Source: Ulota crispa
Taxonomy: Eukaryota; Streptophyta; Bryopsida; Orthotrichales; Orthotrichaceae
Length of the DNA stretch: 64,000 nucleotides
NCBI GenBank assembly: GCA_963920765.1
Contig: OY987248.1
Coordinates: 14,728,539 to 14,792,538 of the forward strand
Reading direction: 5' to 3'
Of this stretch, positions 10,671-23,100 are shown in pieces; the first letter of the stretch is position 1; each line of letters opens with the position of its first letter. Below the pieces are notes generated by a model, which saw only the letters and a list, made by a program, of their open reading frames with translations, was not told the DNA's origin and did not search any database. Position numbers and translations under genes: made by a program.

Positions 10671-12845
10671 AAATGTTGAATTTAAAAGTGCCTTAGGTTT
10701 TTGTAACAATGTGCCTTTATAATAAAATCTTATGTTAATGCAATTGCAAAAAAATAGAGGATTTGAAAACACTTGTTTGCATTTTGCATTGAAATTAAAG
10801 TGACTTATTATAATATTTGTAGAATTTGAAAGGAGCCAATGTACTCTTGTAGAATTGTGTTTGTAAATTGATTTAAGTGTACAATTAGGATTTAACATTT
10901 TTTTCTTTTGATTGAGTGTTATTGCAATTCTCACATTGTCTTTGCAATTTATTTCTTTTTCAAACTCATCATCCAAAATGCACTCCTCTATGTTTGCAAT
11001 GGCTTTAATGTCAATGTTTAAAACTTGTACATTTAAAAGTTGCATAGAATAAGGACTACAAAATCTGGCCTTTCTATAATATGAAGGATAGATACATGCT
11101 TGGACCTAAAACTAAAAGCAAAAGTAAATGTTTTTAAGTAATATTATGATTCAAGTGCATTGAGGATGAATTTGAGCAAAATAATTAGCAAATGAACTAT
11201 GTAGTCTATTACCTTCTATCTTATAAATTGATATAAATTGATGCATTGTCAAATTGGCTTGTGTCATCACTGCATTATGCATGAGAATAAGGTTTGTCGT
11301 TTGTATTTACAATGGTGGATATAGGCTTGCAAGGATCTTGTGGAAGTGATTGACATAAAGGTTTGTTAATAGCAATAATAATAGGCTAGTCAACGTATTT
11401 TAGTAATAAAATGGATTTTTGTATTAGGAAAACTCAAATTTGGAGACTATAACTTTGTTGCAAGCATTGAAAGAGTAAAAAATGACAACTGGACATGCGG
11501 TATATGAAAGCAATTATTGAAGTTGGTTTTGATTAATTTGTGATTCTTAGCAATTTCCTTACAAAAGATTAATTGAAGGTTCGGGAGCAAGTAGCATTTC
11601 GCTTGTAGCGTATGTTCCTGCAATTTGTTGATAAAAATTGGCAATTTCCAGTTTTTTGTCTTAATTCGATGAACTCCCATGGCTTTTAGCTTAATCAAAT
11701 TTATTGTGAAAGTCTTCTTCTTTGTGGCAAGAGCCGCCTTTAAAGTGAAGGTTGTGTTTTGGAGATTTAATCTCATGTGGTTTCATGTAAAGTAGGAGGC
11801 TCGTAAACCGAGCATCTAAGGGAAAGATGAGGTTTGTTCAAAAATCAAGCCAGTTTAGCAGCTTGGAAGTATTTTTGGTAGAAAGTTAAAGAAAAAAAAG
11901 TTCTATGAAAAAGTTCTATGGCCATTTATATTGAAATTTTTTGAGTTGGTATGAATTAACTACAATTTATCAAAGCAAAAGGTGCATAGGTAGCTATTCT
12001 TAATCATAGGATGTAGCATTCATGATTCAAAGGCGATTTGCAAATGGAGCACATGAATCCTAAAGGCAACCATTACAAAGCCAAGAATGCTCCAATAAGG
12101 ATCTTAAAGCGTGCAAGCACCCATTCCATATTCCAATACTCAGATCATGATTGAGAACACGTTCTCATTTATTTAGTATGACATATATCTACATTTTACT
12201 GAAAGACAAAAATCAACATAATTATGACAATAAGCACAGAGAGTGGTAGCTCATGTCACTCTCTTGAGATTCTGAAACAATGCATGCACAAGTACAATTT
12301 TTGAACATAAAAAACGTGACTCATTTTAAGAAACTGAGTGCACGATTTTTGAAACTCCTACAAGATGGTTCAAAATGACCACACAGTTTATGAGCCCCTT
12401 ATCTTACAACCGTCTTTTTGTGCTGCTTTGACTTATAGTAGTAAACAATAGTTGGCTAATGTCTTTGAAGACTGGGCTTGAAAATTAAGCAAATATTTGT
12501 TTTAAGTATTTCCTATTTGTCTTGTTTGATTCTGGCTTTGTGCTACTTTGAATGATTATTTTGTTAGTTCCATCCACTTTTGAAGACAATAAAAAATAAT
12601 CCAACAATTGCTGAAATGGAAAGGACTTTCCTTGTGGATGATGTTGCATGTATAAGTCTAAAGCATTGTTTACAAAAAATTTCTCAAATTTCCCACTTTC
12701 TCTAATTTTCTTCACACTAGAGAAAATACCAATAAAATTTGCTACATGATACTTAATCATTTTTCACTTGCTTTCAAGACTACCGGTATATGACATGTAT
12801 GATTCACATCCAGCCATTGTTTTGGATTTGTAAAAACATGCAATT
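10671..12845. other. Gene-free stretch with one MITE fragment
   Basis: AT-rich sequence with chance ORFs only. At 11791-11830 a left end of the B family is seen (AGTAGGAGGCTCGTAAACCG, then AGCATCTAAGGG) with no matching right end. Nothing else is recognised. It may include the degraded 3' part of the Harbinger element. Confidence 0.45.
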
Positions 12846-13824
12846 TTAACCCCTAAAGGCCCAAGCCCTTTTTTCTATGAAAGTCACTAAAAATTATCAA
12901 TTTTGAAGGAATGAGTAGAAAAGTAGGATTTTTTTATTTTATTTTATTTTTTTTGGAAATCCAACAGCGGGATCTTACCCTAGATTATGGGAGGTACACG
13001 TGGGAAAAAAACTAGCTCATTCTAGAGGTAAAGGAGTGAGATATTGACATTTGAAGTGAAAAGGAAAGTTTTTTTCTTTGCTGCCCAAAAATTTTAGAAG
13101 CCTTTGATTGCTCTTATATAAATAAAAATGCTCTATGCACAATTGGGGTTTATTTTTTCCATGTAGAATACCAAGTTAGGTATGTGTGGGAGAATTTTTG
13201 AATGAATTGGAGGTATAAGACATACTTTGTAAAATTTGGCAATGCCAGAAGGTCATGAAATTTGCATATACACTAGGCAAAATTGGAGGCTTTGTGTAAA
13301 ACTATAAATTTCAAATCATAATGATCCAAATGATGAAAACAGAGGGTTCTTAGCTTACTACAACTTTAGAAAAAAACTAATAAAAAAATAGATACTCGAA
13401 TTGCTCAAAAAATTAAAGCACCTAATTTTACAAGGGGCAAAAGGAATGGAGGTTTGGGAGTCCCATACCTACCAACAAACTAATAAAAGCTTCTCACTCA
13501 TCAATCAAATTGAATGATTCAAAGCTTCCCACATATATGCAAATGTAAAGAACCAATTTTAGATTTTTATTTATTTTTAAATGAGAATTTTTTAAAAGTT
13601 TTTTGGGCTATCTGGATTGCTTGCCCTCCATTGTTTTTTAGAAATTCATGCATTACTTCTTCAATAAATGTCGGAATGAAGAAAAAATTAGATGCCCGCA
13701 TAGGTCTTGAAATTCCCTACCTTCAATTGAAAATTTCAAAAATTCACACAAGCTACTTTTGCTATCGGTACATGCCAGAAATCCATTTATTCCTTAAGGG
13801 GACAGTTGGGCCTTAAGGGGTTAA
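12846..13824. mobile_element. TTAA-bounded piggyBac-like MITE, D4
   Basis: Starts TTAACCCCTAAAGGCCCAAG and ends GGGCCTTAAGGGGTTAA. It is homologous along its length to D9 (41163-42100) and, inverted, to D11 (51619-52524): shared features include a GAAAATCACT-like segment after the left end and a TACATGCC block near the right end. Its length of 979 bp is close to those copies (about 900-940 bp). The flanks just outside the TTAA differ. No intact transposase is present. Confidence 0.78.
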
Positions 13825-13972
13825 CTCAACAAACCTACACTTGTATTCAAAAAATGCTAGATAAAGATGTGGACTCCATTTCAGCTAAACTTGGCCATAT
13901 ATAATTATGTTTTTTTCTAATAAATAAACAAATTGTGAGGAAGTGTTTTGTTATTTGCATAAGGACAATCAG

Positions 13973-15266
13973 TTAACCCCTAAATGCCAAGGGATACTTA
14001 TCTTGAGTTAAGAAGGCATTTTGGAAGTTTTTGAGTTGTAATTGTAAGATCATTATCAAATATTGTTAAATATTGTAACTATAGGATTTTGAACTTCAAG
14101 GCTTCTAGATGATGGCACAAAAAAAAAAAAAAAAAAAAAAGAAAAAGCCCCGTGGATGTTAAGATATTTGTGATTGAATGTGGATGAGTATAGTTTTTTT
14201 TTTTTTTTGAAGCTACCCAAAACTTGTTATGCAAAATGACAATTTTTGTGTACAAAATTAGGAAACAGTCACTAATGATGATTTCAAATTTGTTGTTGTT
14301 AGACTGTAACTAATTACTTCCTTTCCAAATCCATGATCACAATTTTACATATGAGCCATCAATGCAATAGTCAAAGAGCTACCATCTATTACAAAATATG
14401 TTTAGCTCCAACCATTGAGCAAAAATCATTATGAATGAAAGAAAACTCAACAAATAATGAATTCTAATATGTATAACAAAAACATCCCAAGTTGAATTAA
14501 AGCAAATGCACATTTAGAATTTGTTTGATGATGAATTTCAATTAAAAAGCCCTAATTGACTAAAGGAGTGCCCAAATGAGATCTTTACTTATTCTCAACT
14601 TCCTACCCGTCTTTCCAATATGATAAGGTAGTATGCTCTATAACTGTCATTTTAAGGGCAAGTTTGCTTTTTCATGGGCTTTTAGGACATGAGGATTTTT
14701 TATTTAATTTTTAGACAAAGAGAAACATATGCCAAATGTAACACAATTTTTTCATATTTTTTGAAGCATTATTGAATAGTTGATGAATTTCAAAGTTTTC
14801 TATAATAGACACCTATTAGTAACTCTAGGTTTCCCATAAACCCTTCCCTTGTAGCTTATAAAGAGATGGGGTGAAACCAAGGAGTATGATTGGCTCTTGC
14901 AATAGAATACACCTTTCCTTCTATGACTCAAAGAGGTCCATTCAGAGACCACTTCATATCTATTCCTAAGCTACCTATGGGAATCTTTGTATGAAAGTGG
15001 CGCTTTTAGAACACAGTGTGCTTCTCATGAATCTTTCATGACACTATTAATCACATTTTTGATGCGCACTAGGCATGCTTGCAATTTAGCTTCTAGTAAA
15101 AATAATTGGAATGTGGTATGGAGGAAATTCAAATTGGACACCAAAGCTAACTTTAGAAAACAACTTCTCCAAAAGAAAAAATGATGCAATTCAAATCTTT
15201 CCCTTCAGCATGGTCTCAAAGTTTCTTGAACACCTAGACTTGGTGCCTTAGGCATGTAGGGGTTAA
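13973..15266. mobile_element. TTAA-bounded piggyBac-like element, D5
   Basis: The longest complete element of the D type: starts TTAACCCCTAAATGCCAAGG and ends CCTTAGGCATGTAGGGGTTAA with TTAA on both sides. Poly-A (from about 14119) and poly-T (about 14194-14208) tracts interrupt it. A 65-codon ORF at 14987-15184 has no recognisable DDD transposase motif. Only the outermost 15-18 bp resemble D1-D4. Confidence 0.65.
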
Positions 15267-15272
15267 CAACTA

Positions 15273-15580
15273 TTTACACTAAATATTGCATTTAGGTTGC
15301 TTTAACAATTAGGTTGCCGTACCTTAAAAAGTTACCTCATGACTCATAATTTGGCCACTTGAAGACTCATGTAACTTTTTTAATTTTAGTATTTCACATT
15401 GTTTGCAACATGAATGCCTCTAGTTTGTATTTTTGCAACTTCCTTGTTGTTACTAGGACCTTTAAAAATTGTTTATTGCAGTAACTACTCATGAAAATCA
15501 CTATAATGATGGTAACTATTTATATATTGTAAAATGCTAAGAAATTAGTGTGGGAGCAACCTAAACGCAATATTCCGTGT
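15273..15580. mobile_element. Terminal-inverted-repeat element E
   Basis: The left end ACACTAAATATTGCATTTAG continues into GTTGC, and the right end is the inverse, GCAACCTAAACGCAATATTC followed by CGTGT, about 300 bp apart. Fragments of the same end recur at 46064-46140 and 46423-46505. The superfamily is not determined; it is non-coding. Confidence 0.6.
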
Positions 15581-15698
15581 TGTTTTTTCCAAGGACTTTG
15601 CTGTGGTTTTTGCACTCAGTGGTGGCACAAACATTGGCAACAAATTGTTGGAAAAAGGGCTCATTTAGTAACAAAAAAGAAAAAGAGCTTGTTTAGTA

Positions 15699-16026
15699 AG
15701 GTAGGAGACTCTAATTTGGCTTAGGACTCTAAGATGGATGACCTTCTCAAATGTACTATTGTTGTATATGTTGTTTTTCATAAGCTTTAGCAATGTACAG
15801 ACAATGTACATTTGAGGAGGTGATCCATTTTAAAGCCCTATGTCATTTCAACTTCAAAGTTCTGTAACTAACTCCACAAAACTCCAAAAAAATATGAAAC
15901 AACTTGGATCAGATGCCAATTCCTCTTGTTTTTGAAGGAACGTTTATTGAAAAATATATCTATAAGTCTCACCTCCCCAAAATTTAGTTTTAGCCCTTAG
16001 ATGAACCATTTATGAGCCTCATATTT
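15699..16026. mobile_element. AGGTAGGAGGCTC-type MITE, B2
   Basis: The left end AGGTAGGAGACTC is preceded by TA, and the interior matches B1 closely, including TCAAATGTACTATTGTTGTA. The right end has decayed to GAGCCTCATATTTTA and is immediately followed by the 9-bp target duplication of the element at 16036-16450, so that element landed at the edge of this one. Confidence 0.7.
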
Positions 16027-16035
16027 TAACAAAAA

Positions 16036-16450
16036 GGGAATTGCTAAATCCACCATATTTTTTTGCTAAATCCACCACATGGCACCATGTTTAAGAGTTC
16101 CATAGAGAAAAGAAAGGTGAATTTCAAATTTATTGAATGATTGTGTAATGGTGACCACAAATGTACTTATTTGAGATTACATGTATTCAAAGTTATGAAA
16201 GTCAAGCCAATGAAAAAGAGATAAAAAGGAAGAGTGGATAGAAAAGTGAAAGAAGAAAAGAAAGAGTGAACAAAAAAGAAAAGAAAGAGTGAACCAAAAA
16301 AGAAAAGAAAGAGTGAACAGAAAAAGAAAAGAAAGAGCGGAGTATATTTGTCATCATCATTAAATGATCACTCAATAAATATGAAATTCACCTTTTTTTT
16401 CTTTATAGAAATCTTAAACATGGTGCCATGTGGTGGATTTAGCAACTCCC
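16036..16450. mobile_element. Mutator-type MITE with 9-bp target duplication, L
   Basis: The ends are GGGAATTGCTAAATCCACC and its inverse GGTGGATTTAGCAACTCCC, extended inward by CACATGGCACCATGTTTAAGA-like sequence. Perfect 9-bp direct duplications, TAACAAAAA, flank it at 16027-16035 and 16451-16459. A 9-bp duplication with G-starting long inverted repeats is typical of Mutator-like elements. The interior includes a purine-rich tandem repeat (GAAAAGAAAGAGTGAAC units, about 16254-16338). No ORF. Confidence 0.85.
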
Positions 16451-16592
16451 TAACAAAAAAGCACTCACGCAAGCCACTCACGGAAGAGAGACAGAGACAC
16501 AAAGAGCCAAGGTTAAGCTTAAGGTAGAAGCACCCAAATGCAACACTAGCACTGTAGCGACATCTAAAATTAAACCTAAAAGTAAGCACTCC

Positions 16593-16655
16593 TGCACCCA
16601 AAGAAGACACGCATGCACCCAAAGAAGACACACATGCACCCAAATCAGACACGCA
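16593..16655. repeat. 21-bp tandem repeat, three copies
   Basis: TGCACCCAAAGAAGACAC starts at 16593, 16614 and 16635, a period of 21 bp. Because 21 is a multiple of three, it keeps a minus-strand frame open (16368-16784) with a repeated GACVSSL peptide. That ORF runs into the MITE at 16036-16450 and has no known domain, so it is not called as a gene. Confidence 0.75.
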
Positions 16656-17027
16656 AGTTGACATAAGGGAACAAAAATTGTGTAGGTGGCAATTTGTGAT
16701 TGGGTGTGACATGGTCTTTTTGTTGTCGCTTTTTTGGGGGTCTAGTGTCCACAATAGGTCAATCCAAGGAGTTACCTGCAACAATTCTTAATTTATTTAT
16801 GATCTCAAAAAATTCCAAAAACAATTTTGCTTGAATCTATACCCATTTCTTAACAAGCACTTGCCATTACATTCTCAAAAGACCCTCCCACTTACCACAT
16901 TTGAGGCAAGTGTTGCATTTGGGTACTTCTACCTTAGCAGATTTGCAAGCAACACTTCCTTAGGCGGTCTTGTCCTGATGGGGCCACTAGAGCAGCACCC
17001 ACAACGGAGCCAAAAAGTTAACCCCTC

Positions 17028-17575
17028 ACTGCCCAAATCGGGCTTCTTTGAATTTTATTCAAAGATGCTCAACCTTTCTACAAGATTTTTTTTAGTGATT
17101 ATTATTATTTTTAAACTCTTATTGAAGTCTAGTTTCAGCATCAGTAGTCTAATTTTGAAAATGAATTAAGGTGATTTGTCTATTCAAGATTTTGTGCAAG
17201 GGTGTCCATGTAATTTAAAAAATTGTAGAATAGAGTTTGAGGAGCCGTAAATTGATTGCGGTTAATCATTTTATACTTACATACTTATATTTTTTTGGTA
17301 CCCACAACTTTAGGTTTGAGATGCAAAAAGAGGATTGAAAGGCTTCAAATCACTTTCGCAGTTTTAACACCCTCATGATCAAACATTATAATTTTTCAAT
17401 CCATAAATGATATTGTTTTGATTTCTTTTCCTATGTGATCTATAACATGTCTACTTTGAGTTTTTGCGGTTGCACTTTAGAGAAATTTGATAAGATTGTT
17501 CAAAATGCCGGCATTTTGTTCACTTTCAAGCAAATTCTAAGATACTCCAAACTACCATGGGCGGTGAGGGGTTAA
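17028..17575. mobile_element. TTAA-bounded piggyBac-like MITE, D6
   Basis: Starts TTAACCCCTCACTGCCCAAA and ends TGGGCGGTGAGGGGTTAA, a near-perfect 18-bp inverted repeat. Its right TTAA at 17572-17575 is also the left TTAA of D7, so the two elements sit end to end over one shared TTAA. Confidence 0.8.
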
Positions 17576-17807
17576 CCCTTAAACGACCAAAAGGCCCTTT
17601 GCAACTAATACAATACGGGATATTTTTCTTGTATTTTTGAAATGGATCCACACCTCTATTACATTTGAGACCAACAAAGAAGTTGAAAAATAAATCAATG
17701 CAATTCTAGTGTGCTACTTGAAATCCCAAATTAAAACTTCTTATTGGTAGCAAATGACAATTATACTTCAGCATACAAACTATTCCCTATGGTCGTTCAA
17801 GGGTTAA
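17572..17807. mobile_element. TTAA-bounded piggyBac-like MITE, D7
   Basis: Starts TTAACCCTTAAACGACCA and ends TGGTCGTTCAAGGGTTAA, giving about 17 matching terminal positions in 236 bp. The interior matches the left arm of D3 in reverse, so it looks like an internally deleted or one-arm derivative of that subfamily. It abuts D6 at a shared TTAA. Confidence 0.82.
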
Positions 17808-18250
17808 GCAAAGTGTTAGCTCGAAAGAATTTTATTTAGTCGTCTTTCCCTCCTTTTTCTTCTCTCTCTCAGCGATTGTGTGCTTCGATTCTAAAGTTTC
17901 CCCTTCGATGTCATCTTTACGGCCTGGTCTTGTCTTTTCTGGTAATCGATGCGGCGAGCGAGAGATCTACGACGCCTGAGTTGCGGTATCATTCTGTTGT
18001 GGCAGGAGTACGAGGTTGTTGATCGAAAATATCGAAGGTGCACCGGTGAATATATTTTTGAGATCGTGGTAAATCTGAGGCCTGCTCAGGCACGGGAGAC
18101 ATTCCTTTTCGGCGGATTTGAACCGACTTAGGGTATGCTTTTCGGACTAGCTCATTGAACTTCTGTTTTCTCATTTGAAATTCCTCTTGGACTAGGCTGA
18201 GAAAGGCATTCTTCTTGCGAAGGTCCGGTTTTCTGGTTTATTTTTATTTA
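17808..18250 (+). promoter_or_regulatory. Possible promoter and leader exon upstream of the METTL13-like gene
   Basis: This stretch is less AT-rich than its surroundings and contains a pyrimidine-rich run (CCCTCCTTTTTCTTCTCTCT at about 17849), typical of plant 5' untranslated leaders, then GC-rich sequence with GTAAT at 17941 that could be a donor. It lies 2 kb upstream of the METTL13-like ATG on the same strand. No transcript evidence is available; it could equally serve another transcript. Confidence 0.25.
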
Positions 18251-18431
18251 AATTTTCAATTCGGCCTCACATGCTGCTGGTCACAGAGTGCTTATCGCAT
18301 TTGAGATCAAGTGCTGAGAGTTTCGAGCTGCTCATGTTACTATGAACTCCAAACGATTGGTAGCTGCTTTAAGCTCTAAATCCAACGCAGTTTTTATAGA
18401 ACATTTGTTAGTTACAACATTTGTCTATTAG

Positions 18432-18843
18432 TCCATTTGTGAATCACTACATTTGAGAATCACTACATTAAGGGCTTCAAACATAAAATTCAGGTGTACT
18501 AGTTTCTCACCTAATAGGTCCCAGCTTACTAGTGAATTATTTTTGTTCACCAGCATGCCCAAAGTCTGAGACACCAATGAGGTTGCGGTCAGCCTCAAGT
18601 AAGATTTTGTGCATAGTCGGGGTCTAAGCAAGCGTCTGAGACCTGTGATGTGAGATGAGCCGCACTAAGGTGAATTGAAATTCACTCCTAATGTGAATCA
18701 CATTGGGAGTGAATTCTAGAGTTGAGTCACCTTGCTCTTCACTAGTGAGTTCATCGAGGTGAATCACGACGTGATTCGCGTGAAAAACTTGATGTTTGAA
18801 GCCCTCTATTTGTGAATTACTACATTTGAGAATCACTGCATTT
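18432..18843. repeat. Inverted-repeat unit between 39-bp direct repeats
   Basis: Direct repeats at 18432-18470 and 18805-18843 are built from 16-bp units of the CATTTGAGAATCACTA type. Between them, GGGCTTCAAACAT at about 18471 is inverted as ATGTTTGAAGCCC ending near 18804. A further palindrome (ATTCACTCCTAATGTGA and its inverse) lies at about 18680-18715. It is probably a transposon derivative, but the class is unclear. Confidence 0.55.
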
Positions 18844-19296
18844 GTCATTCACTAATTTTACAATGTAAAGATGATAGTGTGTTTCCTAGATTGTGTCTTT
18901 TACTACTCTAATGTTAAATTGATAGTAAAGTTGATAGTAAATTGTTATCTTTTACTATGTAGGAAAACAAAATTATCTCCTTGTGAATGGTCTGGCCGAT
19001 TTGTCTATCTTAACTCACTATTTAGCAAACGTTAGGAGTAAATCTCCGATGAGCCCCAAATTCTTACCTTTTGTACAAAGTGGCTGAGTTTTAGTCGAAG
19101 CTTGTGTCACCGTCAAGTATCCATTAGCAGGCTCTTGGTAGCCACAGTGCAGCTGCGAATTGTAGAAAGGAGGCTCATTTTATTTCTGAGATCGTTCTTG
19201 GGAATGATACTTTGTAAAATAGGTCGGCTGTTTCATCAAAGTTCATATGTCTCACAGTGTAGGTGGTGGTTAAATTTGTTAGAGGGCAGTGGCATA

Positions 19297-19610
19297 AGGT
19301 AGCAGCACCCATAATCGTCAAATTAAGGTTTTTGAGCATGATAATTATTAACAAACATCTAGCAAATTATAGGATTCTGTTAGCAAGAGAAAAATGATGA
19401 GTTTGTACTTTTGAATGTATTATTTGGATACTGTGAGAGTAAGTTGTGAACTTTTGAAGAGCCGACTGCAATGGCACCTAATATCAACACTAAGGTTTCA
19501 TGTTCACATGTTGTACATCCTTGTAATTACATCTATTCACTTCCACAGATTTTTCAAGATTTTAGAGGTGATGATTATGGGTACAGTGATGGTTATGGGT
19601 GCTGCTACCT
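19297..19610. mobile_element. AGGTAGCAGCACCC-type MITE, C1
   Basis: Left end AGGTAGCAGCACCCATAA, right end TTATGGGTGCTGCTACCT, both flanked by TA. Closely related copies lie in intron 1 of the TRAPPC4 gene (31721-31962) and, inverted, at 46141-46424. It sits about 570 bp upstream of the METTL13-like ATG. Confidence 0.8.
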
Positions 19611-19615
19611 TAGAC

Positions 19616-20110
19616 TTCATTATGACAGTATGTTTGAGGGAGATGATAATCATTTGTTAAGCATGGAATCGTCTCATTTGGTACTAATTTCGAAAACATA
19701 TTGTGGTTTTTTGTAGACTGACACCAATATTCAAGTAGGAGGGCGAGGGGCACAAGTTCTGTTGTCTTGGGCGTAGATTCATGCACATTTTAGTACTAAG
19801 AAATAAGCAGCATTACAATGCTAGCAACTTATAAGGTAATAGATTATTGTACTAGTATCTTTTACGTCATTATGACAGTATGTCGAGGGGGACGGTAAAT
19901 CGTGTGTTAGGTATGGAATCGTCTCATCTGGTACTAATTTCTAAAAAATATTGTGGCTTTTTGTAGACTGACACCAATATTCAAGTAGGAGGGCGAGGGG
20001 CACAAGTTCTGTTGTCTTGGCGTAGATTCATGCAGTTTCTCTTCATTCTAGTAACTAAGAAATAACAATGCTAGCAACTTATAAGGTAATAGATTAATGT
20101 ACTAGTATTC
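19616..20110. repeat. 250-bp tandem duplication just upstream of the METTL13-like ATG
   Basis: TATGACAGTATG occurs at 19621 and again at 19871, and the following 240 bp are duplicated with a few differences; one shared segment of about 45 bp around GACACCAATATTCAAGTAGG is identical. The second copy ends about 75 bp before the ATG at 20183. The duplication probably covers promoter or leader sequence. The first copy begins right after MITE C1. Confidence 0.85.
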
Positions 20111-20182
20111 TTCTTTTTTATTCGAGAGGAAACAAGATAAAGAGAGATAGAAAGAGATTTAAAGCCGTGTTAGTCGGTGGGC

Positions 20183-23100
20183 ATGATGGAGCTTCCCCCC
20201 ACCAATGGTAGCAAGGATGGTGAACAGGTCCAGTATTGGGATTCGTTTTACCGGTTACAAAACGGGCGAGTTTCGGAGTGGTGCAGTGGCTGGACGGATT
20301 TGCAGGGATACTTAACAATGCTGGTGCCTAAGAATGCAAAGATTCAAAGTCAGATTTTAGTGGCAGGGTGTGGCAATTCGGAGTTGTCGGCACACATGTA
20401 TGATGGAGGGTGGCCCAAGATCATTAATGTCGATTTCTCCAAGGTGGTTATTGCGGAAATGTTGCGTTTACATGTGCGCTCTCGTCCTCTTATGCGTTGG
20501 CAAGTGATGGACATGACCAATCTACAGGTTTGTTGCATTGTACCTATTTCTAACCCCTTTTTATATTGGGAAAATTTCATGGACACCCCTAAAGTTTGCA
20601 GTATTTTCATAGTTACTCCTGTTTTTTTCAGAAATATCACAAATACCCTTGGTCCATAATTTTCAGGCGTTTCATTTGTTATGCATGTCACTAATTTCTT
20701 CTCCCTTTGTGGGCACATTAGTTCTTTCTTGTTATGCGTGCGCACAAAGGAAGAAGGGAAGTGGCATGCGCAACGAAACAAACGCCTAATTTTTTTGTCC
20801 AAGGGTATTTGTGATATATTTGAAAAAGCAGGGGTATCTATGAAAATATTGCAAACTTCAGGGGTATCCATGAAATTTTCCCTTTTATATTTTGGTCCCT
20901 TGTGCTTTACGATCCAAGCCTAATCATGCACTTCCAGCACGCTTGCTTGCCTCTGGGACTTAGGGTTGTGACTAGTCTTCGGAGCTTGTTATGATTCAGG
21001 GTCATGGTAGAAAACCTTTAGATTTAGAATGATCACCCCAATCATATTTAGCATCCCGGTTAATTCTTTGTTTTTCTTATTATCCCCATGCTTGTCCTGT
21101 TCATGAGAGTTGATGGAAACTGATTGTATAATATGTTTTAGATCCGTAAACAGAGTAATTTAAAAAAAAATTTAGACATCAATCTTGAACTGTTGGAGAT
21201 GGGTAGGATGTTGCCAACCTTGTCATGAACACTAGTGGTGTCTTCCGCGGATGATGATGACGTTTGTTTGTGCAGTTCGCAGATGCCTGTTTTGATGTGG
21301 TGCTAGATAAGGGCAGTTTGGACTCCTTAGCGGGAGGTCCGACTGAGTGCTCACTGGTTGCAGCCAGAAGCTATCTTTCAGAGGTATGTGGTCGTGAATG
21401 GTATGTTTTCTGTGATTCATTGCTTCATGAAAAGCAATACAAGAGTTGTCAAGGGCTTTAGGGTTGCAAGGGCTACTCTAATTTCTTGTCAACTCTAATT
21501 TTCTAGTGGCATGAAAATCCTGATCCACAAGTGTCACTACCCGACTTGGTCTTTCTCGCACCATTTTCAATTCAGAATTCAAGTCCAGATTGTCATTAGG
21601 GGGATTTTTTTGAGGTGATATGCTGTGGTTGCTTGTGGTATCCTACGAGTAGCTTGAGTTTAATCCCTGTTCATCATCATCGTGCTGGTCTTCAGTCTGA
21701 TTTTGCTTATATCTTGGGTGGCTGTTACTTTATTTCCATACTCATATGGCTTTGCTGAATTCAATGATTCACTTTGTGATAAGTTCAATAGATTGCATAC
21801 GTTGTGACCTTTAATTTCGAAGTCTTCTCATTTTGTAGAATATTGAAAAAATACCTCCTCTGTTGCCCAAACAGTTGCGCTACTGTCAATGTGGTTCATT
21901 CGTATTGCAGTCTACTCAGCGTGGCACATTACTTGCATGGGGAGAAGCTACGGATAGGTCTCCGCATTCTCATGGAGAAGACATAATGATGTTGGTGTTG
22001 TTCTGTATTTGTAGCAGGTCAAACGTGTGCTTCGACCAGGCGGGAAGTATGTATGCGTGACAGTTGCTCAGAGCAATGTCTTAGGTTACGCTCAATTACA
22101 CTTAATTTATTGAATTAATTAATGGTTGATATGGTGCAGTATTTAGGGTACATAATGAAATTTTCACGGTTTGAATGTTTTAATTTGCTCAGAATGGGGT
22201 TTGAACTAGAAACCGCTTGACCTGAGTTCTTATTCTTGTGTTTCTAAGAATTTTACATTTTTTGTGTACAATATTATTGTATTTCACTAAGTGGACCTCT
22301 TCGGAAGTCATATGCCCCTAGCATCGCATGTAAGTGATATTTTAGAAGTTTGATAAATCTGTGGCCCTTGAAAAGTGGCACGCAACCATTATTGTACTTC
22401 GATCTTAGCTTTTTATGATTTAGATTAAAACTACGACAAGATTTGTACTTACAGCTAGTATCTTTGTTTTGAATTGTGATGAAATCAGAGTTGCTGCTGG
22501 AGACCTTCAGGCAAGGTTGGCTGCTCAATGTACACACAATTCCGCCAGTGTCTAACAGTTCTTACTTGCAGCGACAACCATACTTGGTCTATGCTATAAA
22601 GAGCAGTACAGAAGATTTAGTAGCAGTAAAGTGTTTTTTTGAAAACAGTCAGAATACATCAGCTGAAAGTCAGGTACACAAGCAAAACATACCCTTTGCC
22701 AGAAGAAGTGGCTGAAGAAAATAAGCGATTGTAATACCAAGCATTCGACAGGTGTTGGGATTATATTAAAAGAATTCAGCAGAGCTCTTAATAAATAACT
22801 GTAGTAGCAATAGCTGGCTTGTTGTCCACAGGAACGCTTGTGTGCTAGTTTTTGGCTTGTTTTGCACGGGTTCTTCTTTTCTGTGTATCAAGCAATTTTC
22901 AGTTCCCTTGGCCGTCCTTATGACGTACAGCTTGAATGTCTTCAAACTAGCCATCTAGCCGGCCAGATGTGTCTTTGATTGAATATTGTATGGGTTGCTT
23001 TTACCTATAAAGCTGTGGGAAACGAGCCCTGCTTCAAGTCTTATAAGACCTGCATGATTAGTGCTTTGTTTTGGAGGTCTTGTTCTGAGTACAGTACTCG

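Noticed and set aside
16368-16784. 138-codon minus ORF with repeated GACVSSL peptide
   Set aside because: Kept open by a 21-bp tandem repeat and running into a MITE; no known domain.
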